Shown one piece after another: positions 1-11,042 of a DNA stretch of 64,000 bases; the stretch's first letter is position 1; the number at the start of each line of letters is the position of its first letter. The notes beneath the pieces were generated by a model, which was given only the letters and a program-made list of their open reading frames with translations, did no database searches and was not told the origin of the DNA. Position numbers and translations under genes: made by a program. Source of the DNA: JAJYVT01 sp035534455 (lineage in GTDB: Bacteria > Actinomycetota > Acidimicrobiia > Acidimicrobiales > RAAP-2); assembly GCA_035534455.1 (NCBI GenBank), contig DATLRV010000048.1, positions 50,218 through 114,217 of the forward strand, written 5' to 3'.

Positions 1-1062
1 CTCGTCGCCGGCAACATCGGCGTGCCGCCGTGGGATCCCGACGCCGGCGAGGACTGGGACGCGTGGGTCGTCGAGACCTCGAGCTTCCAGGCCACGGACG
101 TCGCGTCCTCGCCGCCGGTGGTCGCGGTGACCTCCCTCGCCCCCGACCACCTCGACTGGCACGGGTCCGAAGACGCCTACTACACGGACAAGTTGTCGCT
201 GTGCAGCCAGCCCGGGGCCGCGCTCACGATCGCCGACGCCTCGAGCGAGGTCCTCCGTGCGCACGCCGCGCTGCTCGGCCCGGAGGTCTGGTGGGTCGCC
301 GAGGGCGATCCGGAGCTCGAGGGGCCGTGGACGGGAGCCCTCGGGCTGCCCGGCCGGCACTACCACCGGGACGCGTTGATCGCGCGGGCCTGCCTCCTCG
401 GCCTGGGCATCCCCGATGCCGCCGACGACGCGCTGGTCGCCAACGCCGCAGCGGGCTTCACGCCGCTCGAGCACCGGTTCCGCCCGATCGGCACGGTCGG
501 GGGCGTCGAGTTCGTCGACGACTCGCTCTCGACGAACGTGCTGCCCACCCTGGCCGCCCTCGACGCCCTCGGCGACCGCCCCGTCGCCCTTCTCGTGGGC
601 GGCCAGGACCGGGGTATCGACTACGGGCCGCTGGCGGAGGCGGTCGCCTCCCGGCGCGGCGAGACGTTCGTTGCGACGCTCCCCTCGGCCGGGCCGCGCA
701 TCGCCGCGCGCGTGCGGCGTGCCGGCGTGCCGGCGACGGACTTCGACGACCTCTGCGCCGCGACGGCCGCGGCGTTCTCCTGGGCGCGGGCGCACCCGGG
801 CGGCGGCGACCGCGGCGTCGGCGGCGACCGCGGCAGCGGCGTCGGCGGCGACCGCGGCGTCGGCGGCGGCGACCGCGGCAGCGGCGGCGACCGCGGCGTC
901 GTGCTGCTCTCCCCGGCGGCGCCGAGCTTCGGCCAGTTCCGCGACTACCGGGAGCGGTCTGACGCCTTCGAGGCCGCGATGCGCGCGTGCCGCGAGTCGG
1001 TGACCGCCTCAGGCTCTGCCGATCCCCTCGCTACGGACCGACCAGGACGTGAGGGTTCATGA
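1..1062 (+). CDS. UDP-N-acetylmuramoylalanine--glutamate ligase (MurD/MurD2-like), 5' truncated by window edge
   Basis: The reading frame is open from base 1, so the gene begins upstream; 353 residues are visible. They correspond to the central ATP-binding and C-terminal domains of Mur ligases, which add glutamate to UDP-MurNAc-Ala in cytoplasmic peptidoglycan precursor synthesis. Visible family landmarks are VTSLAPDHLDWHGS (central domain) and FVDDSLSTNVLPTLAAL followed by LLVGGQDRGIDY (C-terminal domain). The DDSxST and GGQDRG wording resembles my recollection of the MurD2 subtype (L-Glu adding, paired with the epimerase MurL) rather than classical MurD NDSKATN, but the N-terminus and neighbours needed to decide are outside the window. 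A low-complexity GGDRG repeat (about bases 798-900) is inserted near the C-terminus. The 3' end overlaps the convergent oxidase gene by 32 bases. Confidence 0.8.
   Translation, partial: LVAGNIGVPPWDPDAGEDWDAWVVETSSFQATDVASSPPVVAVTSLAPDHLDWHGSEDAYYTDKLSLCSQPGAALTIADASSEVLRAHAALLGPEVWWVAEGDPELEGPWTGALGLPGRHYHRDALIARACLLGLGIPDAADDALVANAAAGFTPLEHRFRPIGTVGGVEFVDDSLSTNVLPTLAALDALGDRPVALLVGGQDRGIDYGPLAEAVASRRGETFVATLPSAGPRIAARVRRAGVPATDFDDLCAATAAAFSWARAHPGGGDRGVGGDRGSGVGGDRGVGGGDRGSGGDRGVVLLSPAAPSFGQFRDYRERSDAFEAAMRACRESVTASGSADPLATDRPGREGS
798..900 (+). repeat. GGDRG-encoding low-complexity repeat inside the Mur ligase gene
   Basis: Imperfect copies of ggcggcgaccgcggc encode GGDRG/GVGGDRG units near the C-terminus of the ligase. 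The units stay in frame and lie between the recognisable C-terminal Rossmann segment and the last conserved stretch, VVLLSPAAPSFGQF. It looks like a replication-slippage expansion inside a surface loop. Confidence 0.7.
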
Positions 1063-2428
1063 TCCCGGCGGGATCGAGCGCGCGCTTGAGGGCGGCGAAG
1101 GCGCGCAGCTCGGCTTCGCTGCGGTTGAGCGACAGCCACCGGCGCTTGGCCGTGCCGATGCCGTGCTCCGCGCTGATGCTCCCCCCCACCTCGGCTACCG
1201 CCCTGAGCACCGTGTCGTCGACCCGCTCGTCGTCGGGCGCCAGGCCGGTGACGTTGACGTGGACGTTGCCGTCGCCAACGTGGCCGAACAGCCACACCGA
1301 CGCGTCGGGCGCGACGGTGCGGACCACCGAGGGCAGCCGGTCCACCATCTCGGCGAGGACCCCGTTGGGGAGCGTCACGTCCAGCTTGTGGGGTACGCCG
1401 AGCGAGTTGACCGCCTCGGTGTGCCCTTCGCGGTAACGGAACAGGGCGTCGATCCGCCGAGGCTCGACCGCGACCGCCGCGTCCTCCACCCCGGGGAGCG
1501 CCGCCACGGCTGTCGTGAGGTCCCCGGTCGGGTCGGCCGTGCCCGACGCCTCCACCAACAGATACGCCTCGTGCGGGCCGGCGAGCGGCGGCGGCGAGCC
1601 CGTGACCCGGCACACGAGGTCGATCCCGTCGCTCAGCATCAGCTCCGCCGCGGACAGGGCGGGCAGCGTCCGGCGGAGCTCGAGGGCGGCGGCGACGGCC
1701 GACGACGTGTCCTTCATGCCCAGGATCGCCGCGACGCGTTGGGGGGCTGGAGGGACGAGCCGGAGGCGCACCGCGGTCACGATGCCGAGCGTTCCCTCGC
1801 TCCCGCACAACAACGAGTGCAGGGCGTAGCCGGTGTTGTCCTTGAGCAACCCACCCAGGTGCTCGACCACGTCGCCCGTGCCGAGGACCGCCTCGACCCC
1901 GAGCAGCTGCGCGCGCGTGTCGCCGTAGCGAAGGACCCGCAGGCCCCCCGCGTTCGTCGCGACGTTGCCCCCGATGGTCGCGCTGTCGCGGCCGCCGAGG
2001 TCGACCCCGTAGGCCCACCCGGCGTCGCGCGCGGCGGCCTGGACGTCCGCCAACGTGACGCCGGCCTGCGCGGTCAGCTGCCCCGCCGCCGCGTCGACCG
2101 GTCCGACCGCGGCGAGCCGGCGGAGGCTGACCACGACCTCGCCATGGAGAGGGACGCTGCCACCGACCATGCCGGTGTTCCCGCCCTGCGGCACGATCGC
2201 GACGCCCTGGTCGCGACAGCGGGCCACCACCTCGGCGACCTCGTCGACCGAGCCGGGGCGGACGACGGCCTGCGTCGCGCCGATGAAGCGTCCCGTCCAG
2301 TCGCGTGCGTACGACGCGACGACGTCGGGGTCGGTCAGGACCTGCGCGGCGCCGACGACGTCTTCGAGCGACCCCACGAGGGCCGGGTCAAGCGGCACGG
2401 CCGCCGGGGTGCGGGTCGGAGCGGTCAC
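1031..2428 (-). CDS. FAD-binding oxidase/dehydrogenase (glycolate oxidase GlcD / D-lactate dehydrogenase type)
   Basis: 465 residues with the PCMH-type FAD-binding fold. The N-terminal half has VVRPGSVDEVAEVVARCRD and PQGGNTGMVGGSVP, the pyrophosphate-binding region, followed by GGNVATNAGGLRVLRYG. The C-terminal half has GHVGDGNVHVN and SAEHGIGTAKR, typical of the FAD-oxidase C-terminal domain with its metal/substrate-binding histidines. The family oxidises 2-hydroxy acids such as glycolate, D-lactate or 2-hydroxyglutarate, and the substrate cannot be told from sequence. The GTG start lies only four bases after the 3' end of the tRNA-Thr gene, so there is no room for a normal ribosome site outside the tRNA; a downstream in-frame GTG (VPLDPALVG) is an alternative. 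The 3' end overlaps the Mur ligase gene. Confidence 0.85.
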   Translation of the reverse strand: MTAPTRTPAAVPLDPALVGSLEDVVGAAQVLTDPDVVASYARDWTGRFIGATQAVVRPGSVDEVAEVVARCRDQGVAIVPQGGNTGMVGGSVPLHGEVVVSLRRLAAVGPVDAAAGQLTAQAGVTLADVQAAARDAGWAYGVDLGGRDSATIGGNVATNAGGLRVLRYGDTRAQLLGVEAVLGTGDVVEHLGGLLKDNTGYALHSLLCGSEGTLGIVTAVRLRLVPPAPQRVAAILGMKDTSSAVAAALELRRTLPALSAAELMLSDGIDLVCRVTGSPPPLAGPHEAYLLVEASGTADPTGDLTTAVAALPGVEDAAVAVEPRRIDALFRYREGHTEAVNSLGVPHKLDVTLPNGVLAEMVDRLPSVVRTVAPDASVWLFGHVGDGNVHVNVTGLAPDDERVDDTVLRAVAEVGGSISAEHGIGTAKRRWLSLNRSEAELRAFAALKRALDPAGIMNPHVLVGP

Positions 2429-2432
2429 CGAG

Positions 2433-2505
2433 AGCCTGGGGTGGGACTTGAACCCACGGCCTGCGCGTTACGAGTGCGCTGCTCTGCCGACTGAGCTACC
2501 CAGGC
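2433..2505 (-). tRNA. tRNA-Thr(CGT)
   Basis: The minus strand folds as a complete cloverleaf: acceptor GCCTGGG/CCCAGGC, D-arm GCTCAGTCGGCAGAGC, anticodon loop CTCGTAA (anticodon CGT, reading ACG), T-arm GTGGGTTCAAGTCCCAC. The anticodon stem has an A-C mismatch at its last pair. CCA is not encoded. Confidence 0.93.
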
Positions 2506-2683
2506 AAATGTTGGTCACGAATGCGGACACGAACGACGCGGGCCCAACTGTACGCGAGGCGCCATCGTAGACGACCTCAGGGAGTGCGATCGACGACCGG
2601 CGACGCACCCGGGGACGCTGCGGAGCCCGGGGCTCTACCGGGATGCTCGTGAGGCGACGGATCAGCCGGCAATGTCTGCAATG
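2506..2683. other. Intergenic region upstream of tRNA-Thr
   Basis: No gene is recognised here. It should carry the promoter for the leftward tRNA-Thr/oxidase unit and the 3' end signal of the small gene at 2684; I see no clear hairpin terminator. Confidence 0.4.
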
Positions 2684-3028
2684 TCAGGAGCCTGGAGATT
2701 CCTCGTGGTCTGGGAGCGGGTCTGGGCGCAGGTCTGAGCGCGGGTCTGGGCGCGGTGTCGCCCGCGGGGAGATCCCGGCGGTTCTCAGCATCCTCCGGAG
2801 GTCGACGACCTGCTGCGCATCCAAGTCGTGATGTCGCGGACTGTCGACCGTCTCGGTTTCAGATCCGAGGGTCACCGTGTAGCGACCACCAGCCTCTTCC
2901 GTGACGGTGGCGACACTGCGAAGAAGGGACAGGACGTCGTGCCACTGGATGTTGTGGCCCACCGGATGGTTGAAGATCTTCTCGATGGTGGCCCGATGGT
3001 GCGCGTCGAGTTCTGTGTTCTTTCCCAT
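2684..3028 (-). CDS. Conserved small protein with a HicA-like N-terminal region
   Basis: 114 residues from the ATG at 3028, which has a GAAGGG ribosome-binding site; an upstream in-frame ATG at 3067 is less likely because the conserved part begins at MGKNTELDAHH. The core (about residues 1-80) contains IFNHPVGHNIQWHDVLSLL and GGRYTVTLGSETETV, which resembles the dsRBD-like fold of HicA-type proteins. The tail is a proline/aspartate-rich low-complexity segment of PDPRSDLRPDP type. No HicB partner gene is next to it, and the HicA catalytic histidine context is not evident, so a toxin role is doubtful. It reads in the same direction as the acidic protein upstream and may be cotranscribed with it. 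Confidence 0.6.
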   Translation of the reverse strand: MGKNTELDAHHRATIEKIFNHPVGHNIQWHDVLSLLRSVATVTEEAGGRYTVTLGSETETVDSPRHHDLDAQQVVDLRRMLRTAGISPRATPRPDPRSDLRPDPLPDHEESPGS

Positions 3029-3081
3029 TTCACACCCTTCGAGGGTCATGGTCGTCCCAGCGTTCAACGAGGCGTGATGTC

Positions 3082-3435
3082 TCAGTCCGTCGAAGCCCCG
3101 TCAGACTCGTTGGAGCGCGCGATCGGAGCGTCGAGGTCCCAGCCGTCTTCGTCCTCACGTCGGGAGCGGCCGGGTCGCGAAGGCCCTCCCATCCCGTCGG
3201 GGTCGTCGCCGCCGCCCTCGAGCGTGACCATCTCTTCGGGGTCGTCGAAGCCGGCCCCGGTCTCCTCGAGCTCTCGCTCGTCCACCTGGAGCGTCGGATC
3301 GAGCGACGGATCGTTCTCAATGGCTTCGATCAGTCCCGGGTCCGTCCTCGAGCCCTCGTCGAGCGCCTCGTCACCCTGCTCGAAGGCTTCGGTACCCAAC
3401 CGTTCGTCGGGTGACCAATCGTCGCTCTGGCTCAT
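3082..3435 (-). CDS. Acidic conserved hypothetical protein
   Basis: 117 residues, very acidic, with no membrane segment or signal peptide. The start ATG has a GGAGAA site at good spacing. The middle contains LDPTLQVDERELEETGAGF and MVTLEGGGDDPDGMG, which look like conserved stretches of an actinobacterial family of unknown function. It is 53 bases upstream of the HicA-like gene in the same orientation, so the two probably form one unit. I cannot assign a function. Confidence 0.6.
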   Translation of the reverse strand: MSQSDDWSPDERLGTEAFEQGDEALDEGSRTDPGLIEAIENDPSLDPTLQVDERELEETGAGFDDPEEMVTLEGGGDDPDGMGGPSRPGRSRREDEDGWDLDAPIARSNESDGASTD

Positions 3436-3736
3436 GATGTCGTTCTCCGATGCCGGTAGGAGGCGTCGACGAGATCGTATGCCCTGGCGTGCCGCGTCCC
3501 TCCCCGGCGATCTGGTCAGTGATGCCGGAGTCAGTGATGCCGGAGAGGGAGTTTGGACTGACGGGCCCCCGGCCGAGTCCTGCCTGCTGGTAGGTGTCCG
3601 GAGTCATGCAAGACATGCCGGGCGCCCCTAAACCCGTGTCGGAGCGACCTCGGGGCGGAGCGACCTCGGGGCTCGGCCTCCTCGGGGCTCAGCCTCCTCG
3701 GGGCTCAGCCTCCTCGGGGCTCAGCCTCCTCGGGGC
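3436..3736. other. Intergenic region with short tandem repeats
   Basis: No convincing gene is present between the acidic protein gene and holB. The stretch contains a 15-bp direct duplication (gtcagtgatgccgga, near 3514-3545) and, at its right end, the 16-bp repeat array listed separately. Confidence 0.5.
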
Positions 3737-3742
3737 TCAGCC
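3661..3742. repeat. 16-bp tandem repeat abutting the holB stop codon
   Basis: About five copies of ctcggggctcagcctc in direct orientation run up to and across the stop codon of holB (3737-3739). The first copy is slightly diverged (ctcggcctc). It is probably a slippage array; a role in transcription termination is possible but unproven. Confidence 0.7.
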
Positions 3743-4921
3743 TCCCAGCTGTCCGAGGCGCACGAAGAGCGCCTCGAGCAGGAGCGTCTCCTGCGCGTTG
3801 CGGCGGAGCGCCACCGCTGCGTCGGTTACGAGGGCGACCGCCGCCTCGTCACCCTTCGCCTCATCGGGACGGAGGGACCGGGTGTCGGATGCCGCAGACG
3901 ACGGCGGCGCCACCGAGTCGACGAGGCGGTCGCGATACGCCCGCGCGAGCACGCCCAGGCCGGTGCGCAGCTCTTCGGTGCGCCAGCGCCGCTCCTCACG
4001 GTGGTGCCGGTCCAAGAGCTCCTTGCGGCCCGGCAGCCCCCGTTCCCCCATCGCCTTGGCGTCCGCCTCGAGCGCGGCGAGCGCCGCGTCGTGCTCAGCA
4101 CGCAACGGGGCGAGCGCGCGGTCGGTGGCCGCCAGCAGCTCCCGGGCGAGGGCGCCGGCCACTGCTCCGTGCCCGTCGAGGCGCCCCGGGATCGACCGCC
4201 ACAACGCGAGCCGGTCCGCAAAGCCCGGGTCGTCGGCGAGCAGGCGCGCACGATCGACGTCGCCGCCCGCACCCTCGGCGACCAGCCGCGCGCGGGAGGG
4301 GTCGACCCCGCGACCCACGAGCCACGTCGCGAGGGCAGTCGTCGAGACGGGCGGGAACAGTATCTCCACGCAACGGCTCGCCACAGTGACGAGGGCGGGC
4401 GGGACATCGTCGGCGAGGAGCACGAAGACCGTGGTCGCCGGTGGCTCCTCGAGGGTCTTCAAGAGCGCCGGCGCCGCGCGCTCGGCGAGGTGGATGTCAC
4501 CCGCGACGAGCACCTGCCGGGCGGCCTCGAGCGGGCGGCGCAGCGCGAGCGTCCCGAGGCGTCGGGCGTCGTCCACGTCGATCGCGGCGCCGGTCCGCTC
4601 CACCGTGACGAGATCCGGATGCGTGCCGGCGAGCACCCTGCGGCAGGTGTCGCAGCTGCCGCACCCCCCGTCGGGGCACAGCAATGCCGCGGCGAACCCC
4701 CGCGCGGCAGCTCGGGATCCCGACCCCGGTTGGCCGACGAAGAGGTAGGCGTGGACCGGTTGGCGCGCCGCCGCTCGCAGGGACGCCACCGCGCGCGGCT
4801 GGCCGACGACGCCGTCGAACAGGGCGGGGTTGGGCCGTTCGCCGGGACCGCCGGGGGGGCCGGTGCGGCCGTCGGGCGGGACGTCGGGCGGGCCGTCCAG
4901 GGCTTCTTCCGCCGCAGTCAC
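3737..4921 (-). CDS. holB: DNA polymerase III delta-prime subunit
   Basis: 394 residues, an AAA+-type clamp-loader subunit. The N-terminal ATPase module has VGQPRAVASLR, the P-loop-like VGQPGSGSRAAA (GKT replaced by GSR, consistent with a subunit that does not hydrolyse ATP), a zinc-binding cluster CPDGGCGSCDTC, and the sensor-type LLKTLEEPPATTVF. The protein loads the sliding clamp with DnaX and HolA at the replication fork. The GTG start overlaps the tmk stop by four bases (GTGA) and has an AGGGGA site inside tmk. The order topA-tmk-holB with overlapping junctions points to one transcript. The reading frame stays open far upstream, but that part is antisense to or overlaps tmk and topA and is not coding. 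Confidence 0.9.
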   Translation of the reverse strand: MTAAEEALDGPPDVPPDGRTGPPGGPGERPNPALFDGVVGQPRAVASLRAAARQPVHAYLFVGQPGSGSRAAARGFAAALLCPDGGCGSCDTCRRVLAGTHPDLVTVERTGAAIDVDDARRLGTLALRRPLEAARQVLVAGDIHLAERAAPALLKTLEEPPATTVFVLLADDVPPALVTVASRCVEILFPPVSTTALATWLVGRGVDPSRARLVAEGAGGDVDRARLLADDPGFADRLALWRSIPGRLDGHGAVAGALARELLAATDRALAPLRAEHDAALAALEADAKAMGERGLPGRKELLDRHHREERRWRTEELRTGLGVLARAYRDRLVDSVAPPSSAASDTRSLRPDEAKGDEAAVALVTDAAVALRRNAQETLLLEALFVRLGQLGG

Positions 4922-5556
4922 CTCGTTCCCCTGCCCGAGGAGAGGGTCGGCCACCGCTGCATCACCACGCCGTGGACGAGGGCGGCCACCGCGTCGACGT
5001 CTGCGTCCCCGTCGATCACCGCCCACCGCGCGGGATCGGCAGCCGCGAGCTCGAGGTACCCGGCGCGCACCCGGGAGAAGAAATCCTCGTCGAGGCGCTC
5101 GAGCCGGTCGGCCGACGAGTGGGCGAGCCGCCGGCGCGCGACGAAAAGCGGGACGTCCACCACGACGGACAGGTCGGCCTCGATGCCGGCGGTGGCCCAC
5201 GCCACGAGTCGCCGGAGCTCGTCCACCGGGATGCCCCGGCCGTACCCCTGGTAGGCGAGCGTCGACCCCGAGTACCGGTCCGTGACGACCAGGCGCCCGG
5301 CATCGAGCGCGGGCCGGATGACCTCGGCGACGTGCTGTGCGCGGTCTGCCGCCATGAGCAGCGCCTCGGTACGCACGTCGGGGGCGGAGTGGTCCGGCTC
5401 CAGCAGGAGCCGCCGGAGCGCACTCCCGAGCTCGGTCGCGCCAGGCTCGAACGTGAGCTCCGCGCCGAGCGACGACGCCAGGATCCTCGCCTGCGTCGAC
5501 TTGCCGCTGCCGTCGACGCCCTCGAGCGCCACAAGGCGCCCGTGCCCGGGCGTCAC
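4918..5556 (-). CDS. tmk: Thymidylate kinase
   Basis: 212 residues. It phosphorylates dTMP to dTDP for DNA synthesis. The P-loop is ALEGVDGSGKSTQA near the N-terminus; the DR(Y/H)-type motif appears as VVTDRYSGSTLAYQGYGRG, and a lid region follows with FFSRVRAGYLELAAADPAR. Length is normal for the family. The GTG start overlaps the topA stop codon (GTGA), and the 3' end overlaps holB, so translation is probably coupled across the three genes. Confidence 0.95.
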   Translation of the reverse strand: MTPGHGRLVALEGVDGSGKSTQARILASSLGAELTFEPGATELGSALRRLLLEPDHSAPDVRTEALLMAADRAQHVAEVIRPALDAGRLVVTDRYSGSTLAYQGYGRGIPVDELRRLVAWATAGIEADLSVVVDVPLFVARRRLAHSSADRLERLDEDFFSRVRAGYLELAAADPARWAVIDGDADVDAVAALVHGVVMQRWPTLSSGRGTR

Positions 5557-8528
5557 TCGCTCGCCGCCTCCGGGGTGGCACCTGTCGACGCCGGGGCCTT
5601 CTTCGCGCCGACCTTCTTCGCGCCGGCCTTCTTGGCCCCGGCCTTCTTCGCGCCAGCCTTCTTGACCACAGCCTTCTTCGCGCCGGCCTTCTTGGCCACA
5701 GCCTTCTTCGCGCCGACCCTCTTCGCGCCGGCCTTCTTCGCGCCGGCCTTCTTGACCACGGCCTTCTTCGCGCCGGCCTTCTTGGCCCCGGCGCGTCGCC
5801 GGGTCGACGGGCCGGCCGCTCTGCGGTCGGCGAGGAGCTCCGCCGCACGCTCGATGGTGACCGTCATCGGGTCGTCACCCTTGCGCAGCGACGCGTTCGT
5901 GGTGCCGTCCGTGACGTAGGGGCCGAAGCGCCCCTCGCGCACCACGATGGGCAGTCCGGTCCCCGGGTCCGCACCGAGCTCGCGCAGCGGTGCCGCCGAC
6001 TGGCCGCGTCCTCGCCGCTCCTTGGGCTGGGCGAAGAGGGCCAGCGCCTCGTCGAGGGACACGGTCAGCAGTTGCTCCTCGGACGAGAGGCTCCGGGTAT
6101 CGGTGCCGCGCTTGAGATAGGGCCCGTAGCGGCCGTTCGTCGCAAGGATCTCCTCGCCGGTGCCCGGGACGGTACCCACCGTGCGTGGGAGGCGCAGCAG
6201 CTCGAGCGCCTGATCGAGCGTGACGGTCGCCGGTGACATCGACTGGAAGAGGGAGGAGGTCCGGGGCTTCTCTCCGTCGGGCGTGGCGGGACCGAGCTGG
6301 ACGTAGGGGCCGAACCTCCCTGCCCGCACCTGCACCTCCAACCCGGTTTCGGGATCGGTCCCGAGCACCCGGTCGCTCGACGGTGCATCGAGGAGCTCCT
6401 CGGCCCGCTCGATGGTGAGCTCGTCGGGCGCGACGTCCTCGGGGATCGACGCGCGGTCGTCGCCGCGCTGGAGATACGGGCCGTACCGGCCGACGCGCAC
6501 GACGATCGGGCGCCCCTCGGCGTCGTTGCCGATCGGGATCGAGTTGACCTCCCGGGCGTCGATCACGCCGAGGTGGGCGGCAACCGCCTCCTTGAGGCCC
6601 AGGCGGACCGTCTCGGACTCGGCGGCGGCCTTCTGGGCGTCCGTCGCGCGGTCGCCGCGGGGGCGGTGCCCGTCGTGCCCCGCTTCCGCTCGGTCCTGGC
6701 CGAAGTAGAACCGGGTCAGCCAGGGGAGGGCCTCCCAGCGTCCGCTCGCGATCTCGTCGAGGTCGTCTTCCATCGCGGCCGTGAAGCCGTAGTCCACGAG
6801 ATCGGGGAAGTAGCGCTCGAGCAGACCGACCACGGCGAAGGCCGTGAAGCTCGGCACGAGGGCGCTCCCCTTCTTCCAGACGTAGCCCCGGTCCTGGATC
6901 GTGGCTATGACGCTCGCGTACGTGGACGGCCGTCCCACACCGAGCTCCTCCATGGCCTTCACCAACGACGCCTCGGTGTAGCGCGCCGGTGGCTGGGTCG
7001 CGTGCGAGCCCGGGACGAGCTCGAGGGCCCGGACCCGGTCGCCTTCGGCGAGTCGCGGCAGGACGACCTCGCGGTCGGCGAGCTCGGCTTCGGGGTCGTC
7101 CTCGCCCTCCACGTAGGCGCGGAGGAAGCCGGGGAACGCGATGACTCGCCCGCTCGCCGAGACCTCCGCCTCCAACCCCCCCAGGGAGGGCGCTCCCTGC
7201 GGCATCGCGGCGACCATGCGGACTTGGGCGCTCGTTCCGGTCGCGTCGACCATCTGGGAGGCCACGGTCCGCTTCCACACGAGCTCGTAGAGCCGGAGCT
7301 CGTCCCCGTGGAGCGTCTGGGAGGCCTCGTCGGGCGTGCGGAACACGTCACCGGCGGGCCGGATCGCCTCGTGGGCTTCCTGCGCGTTCTTCACGCGCCG
7401 CTCGTAACGCCGGGGCTCGGGCGGCACGTACCCGGGGCCGTAGAGGGTGGTCGCCTGGGAGCGGGCCGCGGCGAGCGCCTCGTCGGAGAGGGTGGTCGAG
7501 TCGGTCCGCATGTAGGTGATCCAACCCTGTTCGTAGAGGCGCTGGGCGACCTGCATCGCCCGCTGTGCGCTGAAGCGGAGCTTGCGGCCCGCCTCCTGTT
7601 GGAGCGTCGAGGTGATGAACGGGGCTGCGGGCGACCGGCGGAACGGGCGCTCGGAAACCGAGCGAACGGTGAACGTCGCGTCCGTGAGGCCCTCGGCCAG
7701 CGACCGGGCGTCGGTCTCCCCGAGCACGCGAACCCTCGTGGAGGCGACGCCGGCATGCTCGTCGAAGTCGCGGCCGGTGGCGACGGGCGTCCCGCCGAGC
7801 GCGACGAGAGTGGCGGAGAACTGTGCCGGCTCCGCGGACGTCTCGTCCCGGCCGCCGCCGTCTGCGCCGTCGCCCGCCTGGCCGGTGCCCGGAGAGGCGA
7901 AGGTCCCCTCCACCCCCCACCAGGTCGCGGAGCGGAACCGCATGCGCGCCCGCTCACGTTCGACGACCATGCGCGTCGCGACGCTCTGGACGCGACCTGC
8001 CGACAGGCGCGGCATGACCTTGCGCCACAGGACGGGTGACACCTCGTAGCCGTAGAGCCGGTCGAGGATCCGCCGGGCCTCCTGCGCGTCGACGAGCCGG
8101 CGGTCGAGCTCCCGCCACTCCTGCACTGCCCTGCGGATGGCCACGGGGGTGATCTCGTGGAACACCATCCGCTTCACCGGCACGCGGGGCGCGAGCACCT
8201 CGGTCAGGTGCCACGCGATCGACTCTCCCTCGCGGTCTTCGTCGGTGGCGAGGTAGAGCTCGTCCGCCTCCTTCAGGCGAGCCTTCAGGGTGGCGACGAC
8301 GGACCGCTTCTCCGGCGAGACGACGTAGAGCGGCTTGAAGCCGTTGTCCACGTCGACGCCCAGGCGCGCCCAGTCCTCTCCCTTGTACGCCGCCGGCACT
8401 TCGTCGGCGCCGCGCGGCAGGTCCCGCACGTGCCCGACCGACGACTCGACCACGAAGTCCGGGCCGAGCATCCGCGAGATCGTGCGCGCCTTGGCCGGCG
8501 ACTCGACGATGACGAGCGCCTTACCCAC
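5553..8528 (-). CDS. topA: DNA topoisomerase I
   Basis: 991 residues from the GTG at 8528 (VGKALVIVESPAKA); an in-frame start 13 codons upstream is less likely. Type IA topoisomerase: TOPRIM domain first (IVESPAKA, ATDEDREGESIAWH), then the active-site tyrosine region GWITYMRTDSTTLS, then several C-terminal repeat domains with GRYGPYLQRG, GRFGPYVQLG, GRYGPYLKRG and GRFGPYVTDG cores in place of zinc ribbons. It relaxes negative supercoils. The last ~65 residues are a lysine/alanine tail of repeated KKAGAKKA units, as in other actinobacterial TopA proteins, where such tails help processivity and DNA binding. First gene of the topA-tmk-holB unit. Confidence 0.96.
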   Translation of the reverse strand: MGKALVIVESPAKARTISRMLGPDFVVESSVGHVRDLPRGADEVPAAYKGEDWARLGVDVDNGFKPLYVVSPEKRSVVATLKARLKEADELYLATDEDREGESIAWHLTEVLAPRVPVKRMVFHEITPVAIRRAVQEWRELDRRLVDAQEARRILDRLYGYEVSPVLWRKVMPRLSAGRVQSVATRMVVERERARMRFRSATWWGVEGTFASPGTGQAGDGADGGGRDETSAEPAQFSATLVALGGTPVATGRDFDEHAGVASTRVRVLGETDARSLAEGLTDATFTVRSVSERPFRRSPAAPFITSTLQQEAGRKLRFSAQRAMQVAQRLYEQGWITYMRTDSTTLSDEALAAARSQATTLYGPGYVPPEPRRYERRVKNAQEAHEAIRPAGDVFRTPDEASQTLHGDELRLYELVWKRTVASQMVDATGTSAQVRMVAAMPQGAPSLGGLEAEVSASGRVIAFPGFLRAYVEGEDDPEAELADREVVLPRLAEGDRVRALELVPGSHATQPPARYTEASLVKAMEELGVGRPSTYASVIATIQDRGYVWKKGSALVPSFTAFAVVGLLERYFPDLVDYGFTAAMEDDLDEIASGRWEALPWLTRFYFGQDRAEAGHDGHRPRGDRATDAQKAAAESETVRLGLKEAVAAHLGVIDAREVNSIPIGNDAEGRPIVVRVGRYGPYLQRGDDRASIPEDVAPDELTIERAEELLDAPSSDRVLGTDPETGLEVQVRAGRFGPYVQLGPATPDGEKPRTSSLFQSMSPATVTLDQALELLRLPRTVGTVPGTGEEILATNGRYGPYLKRGTDTRSLSSEEQLLTVSLDEALALFAQPKERRGRGQSAAPLRELGADPGTGLPIVVREGRFGPYVTDGTTNASLRKGDDPMTVTIERAAELLADRRAAGPSTRRRAGAKKAGAKKAVVKKAGAKKAGAKRVGAKKAVAKKAGAKKAVVKKAGAKKAGAKKAGAKKVGAKKAPASTGATPEAASE
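5589..5790 (-). repeat. KKAGAKKA-encoding repeat in the topA tail
   Basis: About a dozen imperfect 15-bp units (gcgccggccttcttc on the plus strand) encode the basic AKKAG/VKKAG tail of topoisomerase I. The array is perfectly in frame. Copy number is expected to vary between strains. Confidence 0.8.
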
Positions 8529-8699
8529 CGACTGCGCTTCCCTCGAGCGCCGGGTCCACCGAACCACCCCTTTGTCTCATGACGACGACAGGCTCCCGGC
8601 TCCGCCAGGCCATGTCAAGGCATCCCCCGGCTCGATTCGGCCGGGTCGACGCGAATCCTGGCCGAGGGGATCCGCCGGTCAGTCCGCCGCCGCAGCCGG

Positions 8700-11042
<2,343 letters not shown>

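Noticed and set aside
1049..2494. Long plus-strand open frame antisense to the FAD oxidase
   Set aside because: It is a GC-driven mirror of the oxidase gene, has Arg/Gly/Asp-rich low-complexity protein and runs through the tRNA gene.
2684..3435. HicA/HicB toxin-antitoxin pair
   Set aside because: The neighbour of the HicA-like protein is a long acidic protein with no HicB fold, and the HicA histidine is not evident.
4922..5848. 5' extension of the holB frame across tmk and topA
   Set aside because: It gives Arg-rich sequence without homology and overlaps two well-supported genes in the same strand; GTG at 4921 fits the overlap pattern and the clamp-loader N-terminus.
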